Source: a virus. Taken from it: 63,066 nt of DNA. Location of the stretch: IMG/VR virus record IMGVR_UViG_3300003324_000427, positions 1 through 63,066 of that record. One strand, given 5' to 3'. The translations under genes were made by a program, and so were the position numbers. Each line of letters opens with the position of its first letter. The first letter of the stretch is position 1. This document shows, one piece after another, positions 15,801 through 27,000 of this stretch. Below the pieces are notes generated by a model. It saw only the letters and a list, made by a program, of their open reading frames with translations, was not told the DNA's origin and did no database searches.

Positions 15801-18642
15801 CAGAGAAAATTACGTAATAGGTAGAATATACGTACCTCTTGGTGTGTTGAATCCAAGCATCCAGAACTATTCTCTTGGTGCCGAATTCATGCATTTTGTG
15901 GACAATTCCGGAGCAACTGATATTTGGATGGATGGTGTCTATTTCAGAATACCAAAGAACAAAACTATCTATAGAGATAGTTTGAACGAAGTTGAAATTG
16001 AAACAGTAAACCCATTTGAAAATATTGAAAAGGGACTTTCCTGCAGACATTTCTTGAGTGCTGAACTGAATCTCGGTACTAGTCTTGAAGATTATGAAAG
16101 AACAACACTAGAAGACGAAATTTCTAATAAGTATCTCATAAGCTCAAACATTAGAAAGTTTATGAACACGTTGGAAGATACCGAAACTTACGACTATGAC
16201 ACTGATTATCTTTGGTGGTTGCCTAAGCAATTGTTCAGAAAGAGAGATTTCATAATTGCCGAAATGAATGTTGATTCCGATATAGCAACTGGCATAAACT
16301 TCACACCAAGCAGCGGCGTGGACAAATCTTTCTACGGTAACACTTTCCATTCAGCATCCGATGATCCTAAGTTCTTCCAACTTAAAATAACAGACGGTCC
16401 AATCAATAAGAACACTTACTACTACGCTAAGATAGTCGTAAGAATGAACTACTCCGGTTTCAACCAAAGTAACTTGAATAGAGACCAAGATAGCGTTGAA
16501 AGAGAAAATAGACCACTTTCCGGTACGGAAGCTAATAACGTTAAGGTTGTCGGTGGATTGAAGCAGATATATGACAATAACATAATCGCTCCAGTAAAGG
16601 AATGTTTAGACTTCTATGTTCCTATTGCTTGGTATCCAGATGGTGAAGTCCCATCCAATAACATAATTGAATGGGCTAATTACCTAAGAGGTAATTACGG
16701 TAGTTCTTCTACATACCCAACATTGACAATGACTCCTTACGGTTTGATGACTTGGCTCATCCAATACAGCGGCGAACCAAACGCATCGGAATTGGTAGAA
16801 CAAATCGCACAAGTCACTTCCGGTTGGACACTAAGAGACTGGAACGATAGATTCAGAGATTTGGTCAAGATAGAATCGATAGTTGAGAAGATACCTACAG
16901 ATAAGTATTCTCTCTATGAGGAATTCGGCTTTGTCAGCAAGTACGCCCCTAATAACGGCGCATATGTTCAAGTAAATTACGATATTGGCGATTTACCATG
17001 GAAGGTTGAGGACACTGCCAACTTAATACCGAAGGAAATTAATAGCTATTATTTCACAATTCCTAGAGACGTTCAGTCTATAAGAGATTGGGTATTCAAG
17101 GTAGAAAGCCTTAAACTTTACAATTACATCTTACCTCAAAGTTTCTACGAATTCAATTCTCCAACGAAATTCACATTGAACAACGATATTCTATTTGATA
17201 TATTTGACGGTTCTACTTTCAATGGTAGATATTTCTTTGATATATTCTTTGATAGCACGGAGTTTGAAGTTCTATCTGATGATTTTGATAAGACAAGAAA
17301 TCTCACTTGGACAGTATACGAAAATACAGTCGAAGATAAGTTTGAATTAGCAACAAGAAATCCAAGTACGGATATAGTATTTGAAGCAGAAGACCCTACA
17401 TATGAGATAATATCTGTAGATGGTTCTATGGCGTTCAAGAGAATTGACGGCAAGACTGTTTCAAAGTTTGATCCACGTAAATCTGGTTCTTCTCAAGCTA
17501 AGAACAATAGCAATATCACAATTGACGATAACGGCGGTTTCAGTCAAACGGTATACATCATTGATAGTAAGAATGAGGTATTTGATTTAGAAGCTGACGT
17601 ATTCTTTGACGAAGCTCTTGACGAATCGACAGATTACAACGGTAAGAAGTTTGAATTCATCATCAAGTCTAATAGCACGTATAACCCACTCACCAAGAAG
17701 TATAACCTATCGGAATACTACTTCTTAGGTGTCGGTACTTATGGATTTGATATTGCTCTTGGTGTTGCTAAGTATGATTTCACTACCAATAAGGTTAACA
17801 AAACATTCCTAGCTGGATTTGGACAATATAATACGAGAAACATATTGACTCAAACTTGGTACAAGTTGAAGGTTTCTGTGAATAATCAATTCATCAAAGT
17901 AATGTTCAATGAAAGAAATGACAGACCAAGACAGGTTCTCACCTATTGTATTGATCCATCAAGACAGACGGACCCTAATAAGTACCTTAAGGGTGAATTT
18001 GAAGAATTAGTATACTTAGTAACTGGACTTGAAAACCTTGACATAACTTACCCTGAGAAGTTAGCTGAGAAGAGTTCACAAGTATTCTTTGACTCTAATT
18101 GGAATGAAGCATTGGCTAGAGATGTTCGCCCTGTTGGTCCATTCTCCGGATTCAGAGTCTTCAACGATATGACTTACGTAACTAACATCGTCTACAAAGC
18201 TAAGATTGAAGACGATAGAACTTACGGTGAAGTACACGATGTTACTGACTACACGAATGTTGTAAGCAGAATAAAGACTATCTTTGATATCAGCGACGAT
18301 GTTGTTTACGTTGGCAAAACATTGAATGGCTCTATTGTCGTACAGATGGGAAATAACCTATTCTATCAACACGGTTCTAACGATCCAGTCCTTTATAGCG
18401 ACGAAGTAGATAAGGTTATCGTCTTCAAGAGTATAATAATAGTCAAATATATGAGCGATAGCACTATTCAGATGGTAATTGTTGACGAAAACTTCAAGTC
18501 AGAGAGAAATGTCTACGTCAAGGATAGTGGGTTCAACTTCGACCACATCTATAAATATTTACAGTACACACAAAGAGGTATTAGCAACTTGTACGTTACT
18601 AAGGACCATCTCCATATAGTCATGGAAAATATACAGGAATAA
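12886..18642 (+). CDS. Giant baseplate wedge protein (gp7-like, tail protein I-like region)
   Basis: 1918 residues; T4 gp7 is about 1030. Residues about 120-272 (FYKMIIDRFPLWEQ to LFKGKGTPDGLKAFLSLF) resemble tail protein I, which also forms the N-terminal part of gp7 and binds gp6. The first 110 residues look like a small Ig/PKD-type beta domain. A Thr/Ser/Pro linker lies at about 796-810 (TTSSPTTSDPTT), and the rest is mostly beta-rich. Gene order spike-gp25-gp6-gp7 supports the call. The extra length probably adds outward-facing domains. A GGAG ribosome binding site precedes the ATG, and a TATAATAA box lies in the end of the upstream gene. Confidence 0.75.
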   Translation: MPFSADFEIKGDPAYSNEKIEFNSTSTTGVVVDSDDLEVEGDVTKEEVFSSGDSYVVSVITKTTWTTSTGYFFSGDTLIYSFNDSGIANVEISVYSQYFEYNGKRFRFKISSNRDVTIFSKFYKMIIDRFPLWEQNQNQAQKDLFYAASQFFERIYKDIKRTLNNIDMEIISPDLFEYMSLTFGHDPNYSRKVGADVNNEEFDSYDIYEKIRVNKATDDEIKAFRQFLLFSSALFKGKGTPDGLKAFLSLFTIDSKIIELWTQYWGLKTKGVTDETFAALTTFTDNLLGLRWVDVRVVGNNNDVGQFSNNFNSFTIDNYHQAEKVEYDADVVSVVSSGGEKDGWYEFEISGLEELFISIKRENGDEIADPETNVIPELYDIVPNVPVRNDPSKPYVLQLSPDVVEHGDRFSLNFTNAIEEEVDSLVASTKEKVKNLDISIKYKIHDISIPEKNSNFRLPEDEIFVCLRGVPKDTDRYADFNEYYRVSINARRNTFSLEKVVENNVGKLITQKINLSGDKNNLIFDKYILDPETDEPYVFLKDYIYEFKVSINGDTVSAYFRKATVDEEIESKIASDEGDIPFGEEETETWISLIENVSIDVDDSSVVSTDQNGEEVISYPYTPITDAGFIGVGCRNTIFEVREIYLDNLDYDETLYSTEDKEINLKPLYLEWLNDKLIKYNSYPNNVQSFTKPIEKPFDKDTKSYTITEQEKDALEFFYFDGANVTEDIGSRYTVIFNQEWVDENFTSETDVMSKIVVPFGSQPSWFMPESRVHNRAAYKNYYGNNETVWVETEPTTSSPTTSDPTTITASGYIPGFFNYDLVPTYDKYKTEPFDDFSSMDRNEDGYGKILYLNDRITQYKLSGNSFFLKGVYEEVSPLSTYFEELDGVRKLADDSNYKNKVFLPIVFKTATYRRLLGVRFRHCDDIKTIIDRATFEFQNEIQLYGAFDLHFPPEAVKFRPDREIQLRPSPFRENYVIGRIYVPLGVLNPSIQNYSLGAEFMHFVDNSGATDIWMDGVYFRIPKNKTIYRDSLNEVEIETVNPFENIEKGLSCRHFLSAELNLGTSLEDYERTTLEDEISNKYLISSNIRKFMNTLEDTETYDYDTDYLWWLPKQLFRKRDFIIAEMNVDSDIATGINFTPSSGVDKSFYGNTFHSASDDPKFFQLKITDGPINKNTYYYAKIVVRMNYSGFNQSNLNRDQDSVERENRPLSGTEANNVKVVGGLKQIYDNNIIAPVKECLDFYVPIAWYPDGEVPSNNIIEWANYLRGNYGSSSTYPTLTMTPYGLMTWLIQYSGEPNASELVEQIAQVTSGWTLRDWNDRFRDLVKIESIVEKIPTDKYSLYEEFGFVSKYAPNNGAYVQVNYDIGDLPWKVEDTANLIPKEINSYYFTIPRDVQSIRDWVFKVESLKLYNYILPQSFYEFNSPTKFTLNNDILFDIFDGSTFNGRYFFDIFFDSTEFEVLSDDFDKTRNLTWTVYENTVEDKFELATRNPSTDIVFEAEDPTYEIISVDGSMAFKRIDGKTVSKFDPRKSGSSQAKNNSNITIDDNGGFSQTVYIIDSKNEVFDLEADVFFDEALDESTDYNGKKFEFIIKSNSTYNPLTKKYNLSEYYFLGVGTYGFDIALGVAKYDFTTNKVNKTFLAGFGQYNTRNILTQTWYKLKVSVNNQFIKVMFNERNDRPRQVLTYCIDPSRQTDPNKYLKGEFEELVYLVTGLENLDITYPEKLAEKSSQVFFDSNWNEALARDVRPVGPFSGFRVFNDMTYVTNIVYKAKIEDDRTYGEVHDVTDYTNVVSRIKTIFDISDDVVYVGKTLNGSIVVQMGNNLFYQHGSNDPVLYSDEVDKVIVFKSIIIVKYMSDSTIQMVIVDENFKSERNVYVKDSGFNFDHIYKYLQYTQRGISNLYVTKDHLHIVMENIQE

Positions 18643-18645
18643 TGA

Positions 18646-21600
18646 ATGTTAGTCTATAGACCATCAAAAGGAAACTTCGTAACTGAAGTTGGAATTTCAA
18701 ATGACGCCGAATGGTTCGGTGAATCATTAGGTGGTGTTGTTGTTCCTCGTCTAAAGCTACCTTCCCCACCAAAGAATCCGGTTGAGTCTAATCTTTCTGC
18801 CATTTCAACGTGGTTTTATAAAGACATAACTGATTATGACTTCATAAACGGAAGTTCTACTTATAGAGCAATGTATATTGGTGCTAATGATAAGTTCGAT
18901 GAAAATGAGTTGCTTGGTACTATCTCCGCTTCCATAACGAATGACAGCGGTAATCCAGATTTAGATGATTCTGTAAACTTAGAGATATGGAGAGAAGGTG
19001 GTATTTATGATTTACCATCTGGATTAGCTCACGGTGCCGGAATAGTTCTTGATAATGAACAAGATACCACTAATAAATTAGCTGACGCTGTTTGGTCAAG
19101 CTCAATAGACATAAATGAAACGCTCATATCTGGTCAATATGTGAAAATTTGGATAAAGATAAAATCAAAGAATGATTTGTCTTTACTTGAAACAGGAGAT
19201 TTCTCGTATGTCTATACGATAAATGGACTCTCAATACCCGTATCAAGAGTTAGAGGAAGACTAAACGTATCAAAAGTATATAGCGTTTCCTTAGAAAACA
19301 CCAAACAGAACAACAATTTCGTTGTCCATCAGACACTTCCATATGACTTTGACGCTGATAAGATAGTGAAAATAATTGATCATATGGGCGTCATGAATGT
19401 CTTCTATTTTGATGAAGAAAACAATTTGAAGATAATTTGTGTAAAACCAGACATAGATATCAATGAAAACAAATATGTTGAAGTTGATTTGAGTCCTATT
19501 ACCGGTGACATAAGCTCCGCAATTACTGAACAGCTTTACACAGAAGTTTCGCAATGCGTAACTATCCCACCAACTGGTGAGCCAATTCCTGACCCAATTG
19601 TAAATGACTACTTGAACAAGAGATTCATAGTTGACATTCATTCTACAAACAAAGATAGGAATATATTCTACATCTTCTTCAATGAATTTGTTTCTGATAG
19701 CGATGTCGAATATCAAAGAAACTACGGACACAAACTTTACATTTGGAAAAATGGCATAATCAAAGTAGACTTGGAAAACGTCAACTCATTTGATTTCGAT
19801 ACTATCGAACCCGGATTGGAAAATACCAAATACATAAGTGTTACCGATCAAGATTTAGTATATGAGATAGACGAATGGCATTACCTAACCTCTGTGGTAT
19901 TGCTTGATGACTTGTTTATCTGCGCGGGCTTTGACGTTGAAGACTGTCGTGTCATAGACAACAAGGGTAAGCTTGATTACATTTGGGAAAAGGACATTAT
20001 AAAGTCTGACATAAAAGTCCAGAAGACTCTTATACCAAAAGTTGACAATAACACATTACATACCATAAAAAACAAAGCTTCAAAGGAAGCATATTTGGTG
20101 TTTGATGATATCTCACTTATTGATAGAAACGATTTGAACTACGATAGAGAAGTAATAGTTCTTGATAACAATAAGTCATACGTAAATATGGGAAGTCAGA
20201 CTAGAAGAAGAGTTTATCACGACTACAGCGGTGTGTCATATGATGTCCCATTACAAATTGACGACTTCTCTTCTACATGGGCGTTCTCCATAAACAGAGA
20301 ATCGGTAACTACACAAACAACCGGAACAACTTCTACTCCAACTACGTCAACTCCAGGTAGTAGCACGCCTTTCAATAAGTTCGTGTTGGATAATCCTTAT
20401 GCTGTTCATTTGAAGTTACAAGCTGATTTTAACGAAATCATAGCAAATCCTGACCAACAACCTTATTATGTAAAAACATGGGACTTCTTGAATGAATATG
20501 TTTCTGTGTTCAAACTCCATTGTAACGGTGATGTTTCTAATTATGCTTTAGGTGCTAAGTATAGCTTCTTCGATAAGAGATGGCAGATAACTACTTTCGA
20601 TAAAGACAACGTTGAAAGTACAGTAACAATAATTCCAGATAATGGACAAGAACTATCAGTTGACTACGAAAATGTCATAACGCTTAATGTTACCAGAACT
20701 CAAGTATTTGGTTGCGGTAAGAAGTACATGGTTCATTTTGAACTTTATGTTTCTGGAAAATTGTTATATTCTGGTCAAACATTCACTACGAATACAACAG
20801 ACACGTATGTCGTAACACATAACGACTCTCATAATTTTGCCGGCGGCATCTCCTACTTTGAAGTAAGAGAATACTTAGAAGACTCAGGAAGAGAATACGC
20901 TTATTCCGTATTCCAAGTTCACACTAATCTCGCCTGGGCTGAATTAGAAGATAGTTCATTGAACGAAAACAGCCCTAATGGATTTGAGTTCTTTGGGTTC
21001 AAGAGAAATCTCTTATTCCACAATCTTTCTTGGTCAAACGAAGAAAACTCAGTTGTTTTCCCTATAGTATTACAGGGAAATGCTTACAACATCAGCGAAA
21101 CTTATAACCAAGAAGTAAGAAGAACCACTTTTGATTTCAATCAAATTGATGTCAATAAACCATCATTCATGTTTACATTTGAAGGTGTATCCGTACCTCT
21201 TCAATGGTATGCTGAACAATATGACTTCGATAAAGACATTATGGTAGTATGGGTAAAGCTTGAGAATTGGAAGGGTCAAAGATTAACTATGTACTACGGC
21301 GACGTTCGTCTTATCCAAGACAATATAAATAACGTTGGCGTTTTCAATGGTTTCTATGGTGTCTGGTTGATGGATCAATTTATCCAAGAAAGATACTTGA
21401 GATACTTGACTAACACTATTTTTGACGTTGGTGAAGGAATGCTTGTTGAGAAGAATGCTAATGGAATCTTTATGATTCAATTAGATAAGCAATATATGTT
21501 CGGTATATTGAACCTCTATAAGAGCAACCAGTTTGATGTCAAATACGATGATTATGGTGTTGATAGACACCGTGCTGATAGCGTTAAGGACTTTATAGTC

Positions 21601-21699
21601 TCGCAATCAGAAGGATTCAAACCTGGATTTATGGAAATCAGAAATGTCGAAAGTATTCATCCTTATAAGATAGAATCAAACAATAGCGACAAGGACTAA
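18646..21699 (+). CDS. Large baseplate or fibre structural protein
   Basis: 1017 residues. I recognise no T4 counterpart. The protein is beta-rich, with a Thr/Ser/Pro linker at about 555-574 (TTGTTSTPTTSTPGSSTP). Residues about 785-885 resemble a DUF2341-type carbohydrate-associated domain, ending VVWVKLENWKGQRLTMYYGD. It lies 3 nt after the gp7-like gene and 2 nt before the next virion gene, so it is part of the same late transcript. A role in the outer baseplate or as a fibre base is inferred from position. Confidence 0.65.
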   Translation: MLVYRPSKGNFVTEVGISNDAEWFGESLGGVVVPRLKLPSPPKNPVESNLSAISTWFYKDITDYDFINGSSTYRAMYIGANDKFDENELLGTISASITNDSGNPDLDDSVNLEIWREGGIYDLPSGLAHGAGIVLDNEQDTTNKLADAVWSSSIDINETLISGQYVKIWIKIKSKNDLSLLETGDFSYVYTINGLSIPVSRVRGRLNVSKVYSVSLENTKQNNNFVVHQTLPYDFDADKIVKIIDHMGVMNVFYFDEENNLKIICVKPDIDINENKYVEVDLSPITGDISSAITEQLYTEVSQCVTIPPTGEPIPDPIVNDYLNKRFIVDIHSTNKDRNIFYIFFNEFVSDSDVEYQRNYGHKLYIWKNGIIKVDLENVNSFDFDTIEPGLENTKYISVTDQDLVYEIDEWHYLTSVVLLDDLFICAGFDVEDCRVIDNKGKLDYIWEKDIIKSDIKVQKTLIPKVDNNTLHTIKNKASKEAYLVFDDISLIDRNDLNYDREVIVLDNNKSYVNMGSQTRRRVYHDYSGVSYDVPLQIDDFSSTWAFSINRESVTTQTTGTTSTPTTSTPGSSTPFNKFVLDNPYAVHLKLQADFNEIIANPDQQPYYVKTWDFLNEYVSVFKLHCNGDVSNYALGAKYSFFDKRWQITTFDKDNVESTVTIIPDNGQELSVDYENVITLNVTRTQVFGCGKKYMVHFELYVSGKLLYSGQTFTTNTTDTYVVTHNDSHNFAGGISYFEVREYLEDSGREYAYSVFQVHTNLAWAELEDSSLNENSPNGFEFFGFKRNLLFHNLSWSNEENSVVFPIVLQGNAYNISETYNQEVRRTTFDFNQIDVNKPSFMFTFEGVSVPLQWYAEQYDFDKDIMVVWVKLENWKGQRLTMYYGDVRLIQDNINNVGVFNGFYGVWLMDQFIQERYLRYLTNTIFDVGEGMLVEKNANGIFMIQLDKQYMFGILNLYKSNQFDVKYDDYGVDRHRADSVKDFIVSQSEGFKPGFMEIRNVESIHPYKIESNNSDKD

Positions 21700-21701
21700 A
21701 T

Positions 21702-22469
21702 ATGTCAAACTTACTAATAGATAACAGAAAGATAACAGATGGCATAATCGCTACGCCAGGGACCAATACCAATACATGGTACTGCAGAGAGCCTAACAAT
21801 AGCTTTAGCATCAATGGTGCTTTCAATGGCGCAGAGAGCTTGTTTGATTGGGTACTCACTAAGACAACAAACTCCAAATACATCAAGTCCGGTGTCGTAA
21901 AGATAGCCGCTGCTAAAAAGTCACTTGTGGTTCTGTTTGATACCGCATTTCCAAGTTCTGACTACTTCGTGTTCTTCTCTTCAAATGCCAATGTAAAATT
22001 GTTCTACGTTGATAAGAAGATAAATCGATTTGTTATCAACGCAAGTTCAAATGTTGGTACAGAAGTCACCTGGATAGCTTTCCATAAGGAATTCGCCAAG
22101 AAAACTGGTGTAAATAACCCAGGAAGTATTTTTGTTGGTAGCAGAACATTCGGGGAACCAATTCCAGATATTATTTTACCTGACGGAAGCATATTGGAAA
22201 CATTGGACATTACAAACGACGAATATGCTAATATGTCGTCTTGGTATCACAACGAATACATAATAAAGCCAACAAATTACATAGACGGAATACAACAAAC
22301 TCCAGATTTAGATGAATATTCAACCATACTAACACCTAGCAGTAATATAAATATATTTTGGTGTGAAAAAGCCAGAGATAGAGTCAAAATCGCTGCTAGT
22401 TATCCAAAACAATGTATAATAGATTATCTCATGATAAAAAAAGGCATTGACTGGTGGGATGAATTCTAA
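21702..22469 (+). CDS. Virion protein built of lectin-like repeats
   Basis: 255 residues made of about three degenerate copies of the module seen in the gp6-like protein: a strand, then a TPxxNxxxxYx/FWC core (NTWYCREPNN; NVKLFYVDKK; NINIFWCEKA), a hydrophobic strand, then FDWV, VTWIA or IDYLM. This pattern resembles H-type lectin domains that bind sugars. The protein is likely a small accessory baseplate or fibre component. No other family is recognised. Confidence 0.65.
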   Translation: MSNLLIDNRKITDGIIATPGTNTNTWYCREPNNSFSINGAFNGAESLFDWVLTKTTNSKYIKSGVVKIAAAKKSLVVLFDTAFPSSDYFVFFSSNANVKLFYVDKKINRFVINASSNVGTEVTWIAFHKEFAKKTGVNNPGSIFVGSRTFGEPIPDIILPDGSILETLDITNDEYANMSSWYHNEYIIKPTNYIDGIQQTPDLDEYSTILTPSSNINIFWCEKARDRVKIAASYPKQCIIDYLMIKKGIDWWDEF

Positions 22470-22487
22470 TAGAATAAGGAGTTTTAG

Positions 22488-24017
22488 ATGGCAAAGTTGA
22501 ATAAGGACATAACCCTGGTCAATCCTACTGACCTCGTTAATGACCAAAATGCCAATGCTGCTCCTAGAGAAATCCAAGAGAATATCAATTATATTCTCAA
22601 TTATTTGAATGGTAATAAGGCTCTCCTTAGCGGTATTTTTGGTAATTTGTGGGACTATAACAGCGACGGAAAGAGAATCCTAAGCAATGGTGGAAAGTTT
22701 GACACGTTTAAGAAGTGTCAAGCATGGAAGTCTCTTACTGATTACGCAGTAAGTAATGACGTTGAAATCTCTTTCGATTCCGCTAATGAAAAGTGCGTTT
22801 ACGAAGGTAGAAGCACGCTAACTACCAATAGAGAGAAGTGGATTGAAAGAGAAATCTGGATTCCAGAAACACTCAGAGACCAAGAATTGGTATTCTCTAT
22901 AAAAGCTGCCGGTTCATCAGAACAAACAGGTTGGGATCAAACTAATTCAGTTTACGAAACCATAGCTATTCAAATCCTCGGTGGAGAGGAAGATGTAAAC
23001 GCATTTAGAACTGTCGGTTATTGGAACAACCATAATTATTACGCAAATACGTCATATGCTCCATCAATGACAACGCAACATGTGTTTTTCAGAACAAGTA
23101 AGAGCACTACAAGCGTAAAAATAAAGATTTACAGAACGTTGAACACTGGTTACTTACATATTGATAAGATTTACGTCGGCGGTTTAGCTACCCCTTACGA
23201 TAATGCTACCGAAACTTACGATTTCACTAACTTGGACATCAATGAATTGTTTGATTACACCAACGGAATAACCAAAGTTATATCAACAGCAGTAATGGGA
23301 CATAAAGTTCCAGATAAGTTTGAGAACATTAGAGGTTCCGATATAGTTACGTTTGAATCTTTGATGCTTTTCCTTCGCTCCTGGTTGTATAATTCATCTG
23401 GAAATTGTAACATTCAAAACTTACAAGGAAGCACTGATGTTGATACTGTAAGTAAGTTATATACCATAACTGATTCAAAAATTGTAGAAGGCGACGTACC
23501 TGTAGTAAGTTTGGAATTACCAGATGACTCAACAGACGTTGGTTTCAATTACGCATTAGTTGCTACTGGTACTTCCGGTTCTAGTGGTTATGACATTACT
23601 ATTCTTGATGATTGTGTAAGCGTAACTGAAGTAACTGATGCTTTATCTAAGCCAGTTTCTTCTGGCGATTGTGAATTCTGCTTATCGTGTGTAACACAAG
23701 ATGTTTCTGGTGATACATCATATAAGACATTTGAATGTAGATTTAGACGTGACCTCCACATAGATGGTGTTATGAACGTTCAAGATGGACAATTCCAAGT
23801 CCTTCTTTCTGTTCCTGCTCCAACTAGTGGTTATAAGATAAATTGGCAGATAAATAGATTTGACTGTGAAAGTGCGGCAACAACATCAGCAAGCGGAGTT
23901 GGCAACTTCTTCTCTCCTGAGTTAGCACTAAGTAGCTTAAGCTTACCATCAGCCGATGAAGAACCAACCCCAACCGCATATCCAGACATATTCAATTATA
24001 CTTCTGATTTACAATAA
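22488..24017 (+). CDS. Probable tail fibre / adhesin protein
   Basis: 509 residues. The N-terminus (about 1-60) is helical with many Asn (NDQNANAAPREIQENINYILNYL), like fibre attachment regions. Residues about 75-235 look like a jelly-roll carbohydrate-binding domain (WIEREIWIPETLRDQ, then FSIKAAG, ending YLHIDKIYVGGL). The C-terminal third is rich in Ser, Thr and Cys. An AAGGAG ribosome binding site precedes the ATG. Its neighbours are all virion adhesins. Confidence 0.6.
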   Translation: MAKLNKDITLVNPTDLVNDQNANAAPREIQENINYILNYLNGNKALLSGIFGNLWDYNSDGKRILSNGGKFDTFKKCQAWKSLTDYAVSNDVEISFDSANEKCVYEGRSTLTTNREKWIEREIWIPETLRDQELVFSIKAAGSSEQTGWDQTNSVYETIAIQILGGEEDVNAFRTVGYWNNHNYYANTSYAPSMTTQHVFFRTSKSTTSVKIKIYRTLNTGYLHIDKIYVGGLATPYDNATETYDFTNLDINELFDYTNGITKVISTAVMGHKVPDKFENIRGSDIVTFESLMLFLRSWLYNSSGNCNIQNLQGSTDVDTVSKLYTITDSKIVEGDVPVVSLELPDDSTDVGFNYALVATGTSGSSGYDITILDDCVSVTEVTDALSKPVSSGDCEFCLSCVTQDVSGDTSYKTFECRFRRDLHIDGVMNVQDGQFQVLLSVPAPTSGYKINWQINRFDCESAATTSASGVGNFFSPELALSSLSLPSADEEPTPTAYPDIFNYTSDLQ

Positions 24018-24047
24018 TGACGGTGTGAATGTCGTATAATATTATTG
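24012..24047 (+). promoter_or_regulatory. TATAAT box inside a 7-bp inverted repeat
   Basis: CAATAAT (24012-24018) and ATTATTG (24041-24047) flank TATAAT (24035-24040). The box lies 24 nt before the ATG of the 3292-residue protein; GGGAAATAA is the ribosome binding site. No -35 is seen. Confidence 0.45.
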
Positions 24048-24064
24048 AAAATCACGGGAAATAA

Positions 24065-27000
24065 ATGACAATAGGTGATACAAGAGAATTTACTGCAGCA
24101 GAAAGGATAACTATAATCGGAAACGATAATAGTGATAGGATTTCCGCTGACATTCTCAAAGTATCAATTGATGGTACTAAATTCGGCACTATACAACCAG
24201 CTATCGCATTCAATGACGAATGGTCCACTAAGACTGAGAATTTCTCAGGTGGTGGTGAATTCATCAACAACATAAACATTTCAAATTTATTAGACATTCC
24301 CGCTGGTGTCATTTGGGATAATGATAATAGCACTTTAACATTCAAAGATAACTCTATCCAAGAATACGACTCAACTGGTTGCCCATTAGAAGGTACAGAT
24401 GAGATAACTTTATCGCAATTAACTGGCGACGTTGAAGTGTTGACTTACTTTGATAAGGTAAATCAATTCGGTAAGGTTTATGACTTCCAATTCAGACAAA
24501 TTCAATTTGGACAATACAAGTTTGCTAATACTAGAATCTGTTCCGCTATTGCTAGCGCTTTGGGATACTTCTCTGTAGATAAAATCATAAATGACGAAAA
24601 AGTAAGAATGGAAAAGCAGAATGCTTTATACCAACAGTATAAAGATGATCCTGAAAATTCCGCTAACTTCAAACCATATTCTGGTTTCCTCACTAGTGAA
24701 TCTTATCTCAATGAAGGTTGGATAGATTTTGACCACTTAGTCCATGTTTTCTATGAAAACGAAAACGCATATGACTCAGACGCATCTCTTTCAATCATAA
24801 CTAAGAAATTCTCAGAAGCTAAGAGAGCACTCGTAATGCTCTGCCTCAGCTATTCAAGCGATATAGTTGATTTAGCTTCATTCAATAAGATTACTGATTT
24901 CGGAGTTCGTGTCGTAGATAAAACTACTGGACAGTTACTTGATTTCTCTAACTTCAAGAATGACTTACACGCAACTTACGGTAACTCAGGAATTGCCTTG
25001 TTCACTGGTAAGTTACAATATGCTAATTCAACTGATGCCGCAGCCGATCCAAAGTGTAGCCCATGTACATCAATAAAAGTTGACAAGTGTACTGGCGAAA
25101 TGTCAGAAGTTACACATTGCTCCACTAACAAGAGCAATGAGCAAACCGGCGTCAACCACCTTCTATCTCCGCAATTCAGATTGAACCCATTGATAGAAAC
25201 TAGAAAGAATAAGCAAGATATTCTCAACACTATAGACCCTATCCAATGGACAACCGGTACTCAAGATTTCACTGAAGAAGATTTCCCAGGTATTACCGAT
25301 TTGAGAGAAGAATTCGGTGAGGATACTCTTACTGTAGGACGTTTGAATGAAGATAGAGGTTTTGCGCTCGGCGGCGGTAAGGATCACACTGACGGTTTCG
25401 TTGCCTCTGGTTTCTATCACCAATTAGACCAAGCAACTGATACTTCGACTTATGGACTAAGAAGCTCAACAGAAGAATGGAACGGTACAGCGTGGGTTAC
25501 ATTATCCACTGGTGACGTTCCATCCCCAAGAGGCGCAGGTTTAGGTGGCGGTGAAAAGACTTTCAAGGCAATCGCTTTCGGAACTAGACCAAATTACACC
25601 CCATACACTGACATAAGCGTTGCTTCTGCAGTTCCTGTTTCTTTCACTACTACCACACAAACAAGCGATACTTTGGTATTCGCAGATGGTGCTTGGTATT
25701 CTCTTCCAGCCGGTTCCAATACTAACGTTCCAAGACACTCCGTAGCCGGATTCTTGAAGTCAACTTATAGAGCAACCGGAGCCGATGGTAAGAGCGTCAC
25801 TGGATGTAACGGTGGTAGCACAACTTCTACTAGTCTATCTAATCTTATTGGTGAAGACGTTGAAGATGACGTTGATTTAGCACTCTGTCCAGAAGTTTTA
25901 GCCGCAGCAAGTTCATTCATAAGAGATGCCGGTGCCCGTGCCGCAGGACAGATGACTAATACATCGTTGAAGATGGTTGGTCCGGCATTTGATCCTAATT
26001 GTATGAACGAAACTGGAACTAGCGAAAATGATGTTCCAACAAACTCAAGCGGATTGGGATTCAACCTACCAGATATCACTATTGGTGGTTCAATAAGCTG
26101 CTCCGGTGTATCAATAGATTCCAACTTCTCAACTAAGTCAACATTTGCTCAAGATTTCGTTGTTCCTCTTTGCCCTTCTGTAAGCAATAAGCTTCCAAGT
26201 CTCGGTGGTATATTCCCAGGTCCAACAATGGGACTCCCACCTGGAATAACTACTGACCCTGGACACCCTGTAGCATCTTGGAAGGACCCAGTTGTTATGC
26301 CTGACGGTTCTATCGTATTTAAGGACGATAGCGCAACTGTTGATCCTGGATTGCTAAGAACTAATTCCTCTGGAAGACCATCTAATGTTGATTCCGGAAG
26401 TTACTATGAATTCTGGAATTTGAGCGGTATTGCCTTCAATGGTTCCACAGGCGACATGAAGTTAGATGGTGTTATTGAAAACGAATTGTCAGATACTTTT
26501 GAATTCATAAGCTGGATACGTATTCACCATCACGCAACTATAAGAAAGTCACCAACAACTTATAAGCCTTATACTTTCAAGTTTGAGCAAGGTTGCTGGA
26601 ACGTTGACACGACAAGAAAATATCCAATAAAGACTGTCGGTACTTGCTATGTAGGTAACGAATGTACTGGATTGGCTACAGGCGGTAAGACATCGAATCA
26701 GTTAGTTGGATGTGAAAGCGATAATGCTTCATTGAATATGAAGTATGGATATTTCTCAGATTCCCGTTACGACGAATTCAACAATTCAGTAGTAAATATA
26801 GCTTACGAAAACAACGGTTCTGCTTGGATAAGAAGAGATAATTTACCGGAAAACGTTTGCTACCATGTTGGTGTTGGTAATAAGGACCACGCTCTGTTTT
26901 GGGGCGGTATCCACGCTACTCTCGAAACTCCTAACGTTTCAGTTTCTTTCCCTGGTTGTGAAGATTGGTACCAAATGGTTAGAAACTTTGGTGGTGTCTT

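Noticed and set aside
18551-18558. TATAAAT-like late promoter box
   Set aside because: It is inside the end of the gp7-like gene, about 90 nt before the next ATG and without a complete match, so it is probably chance in AT-rich coding sequence.
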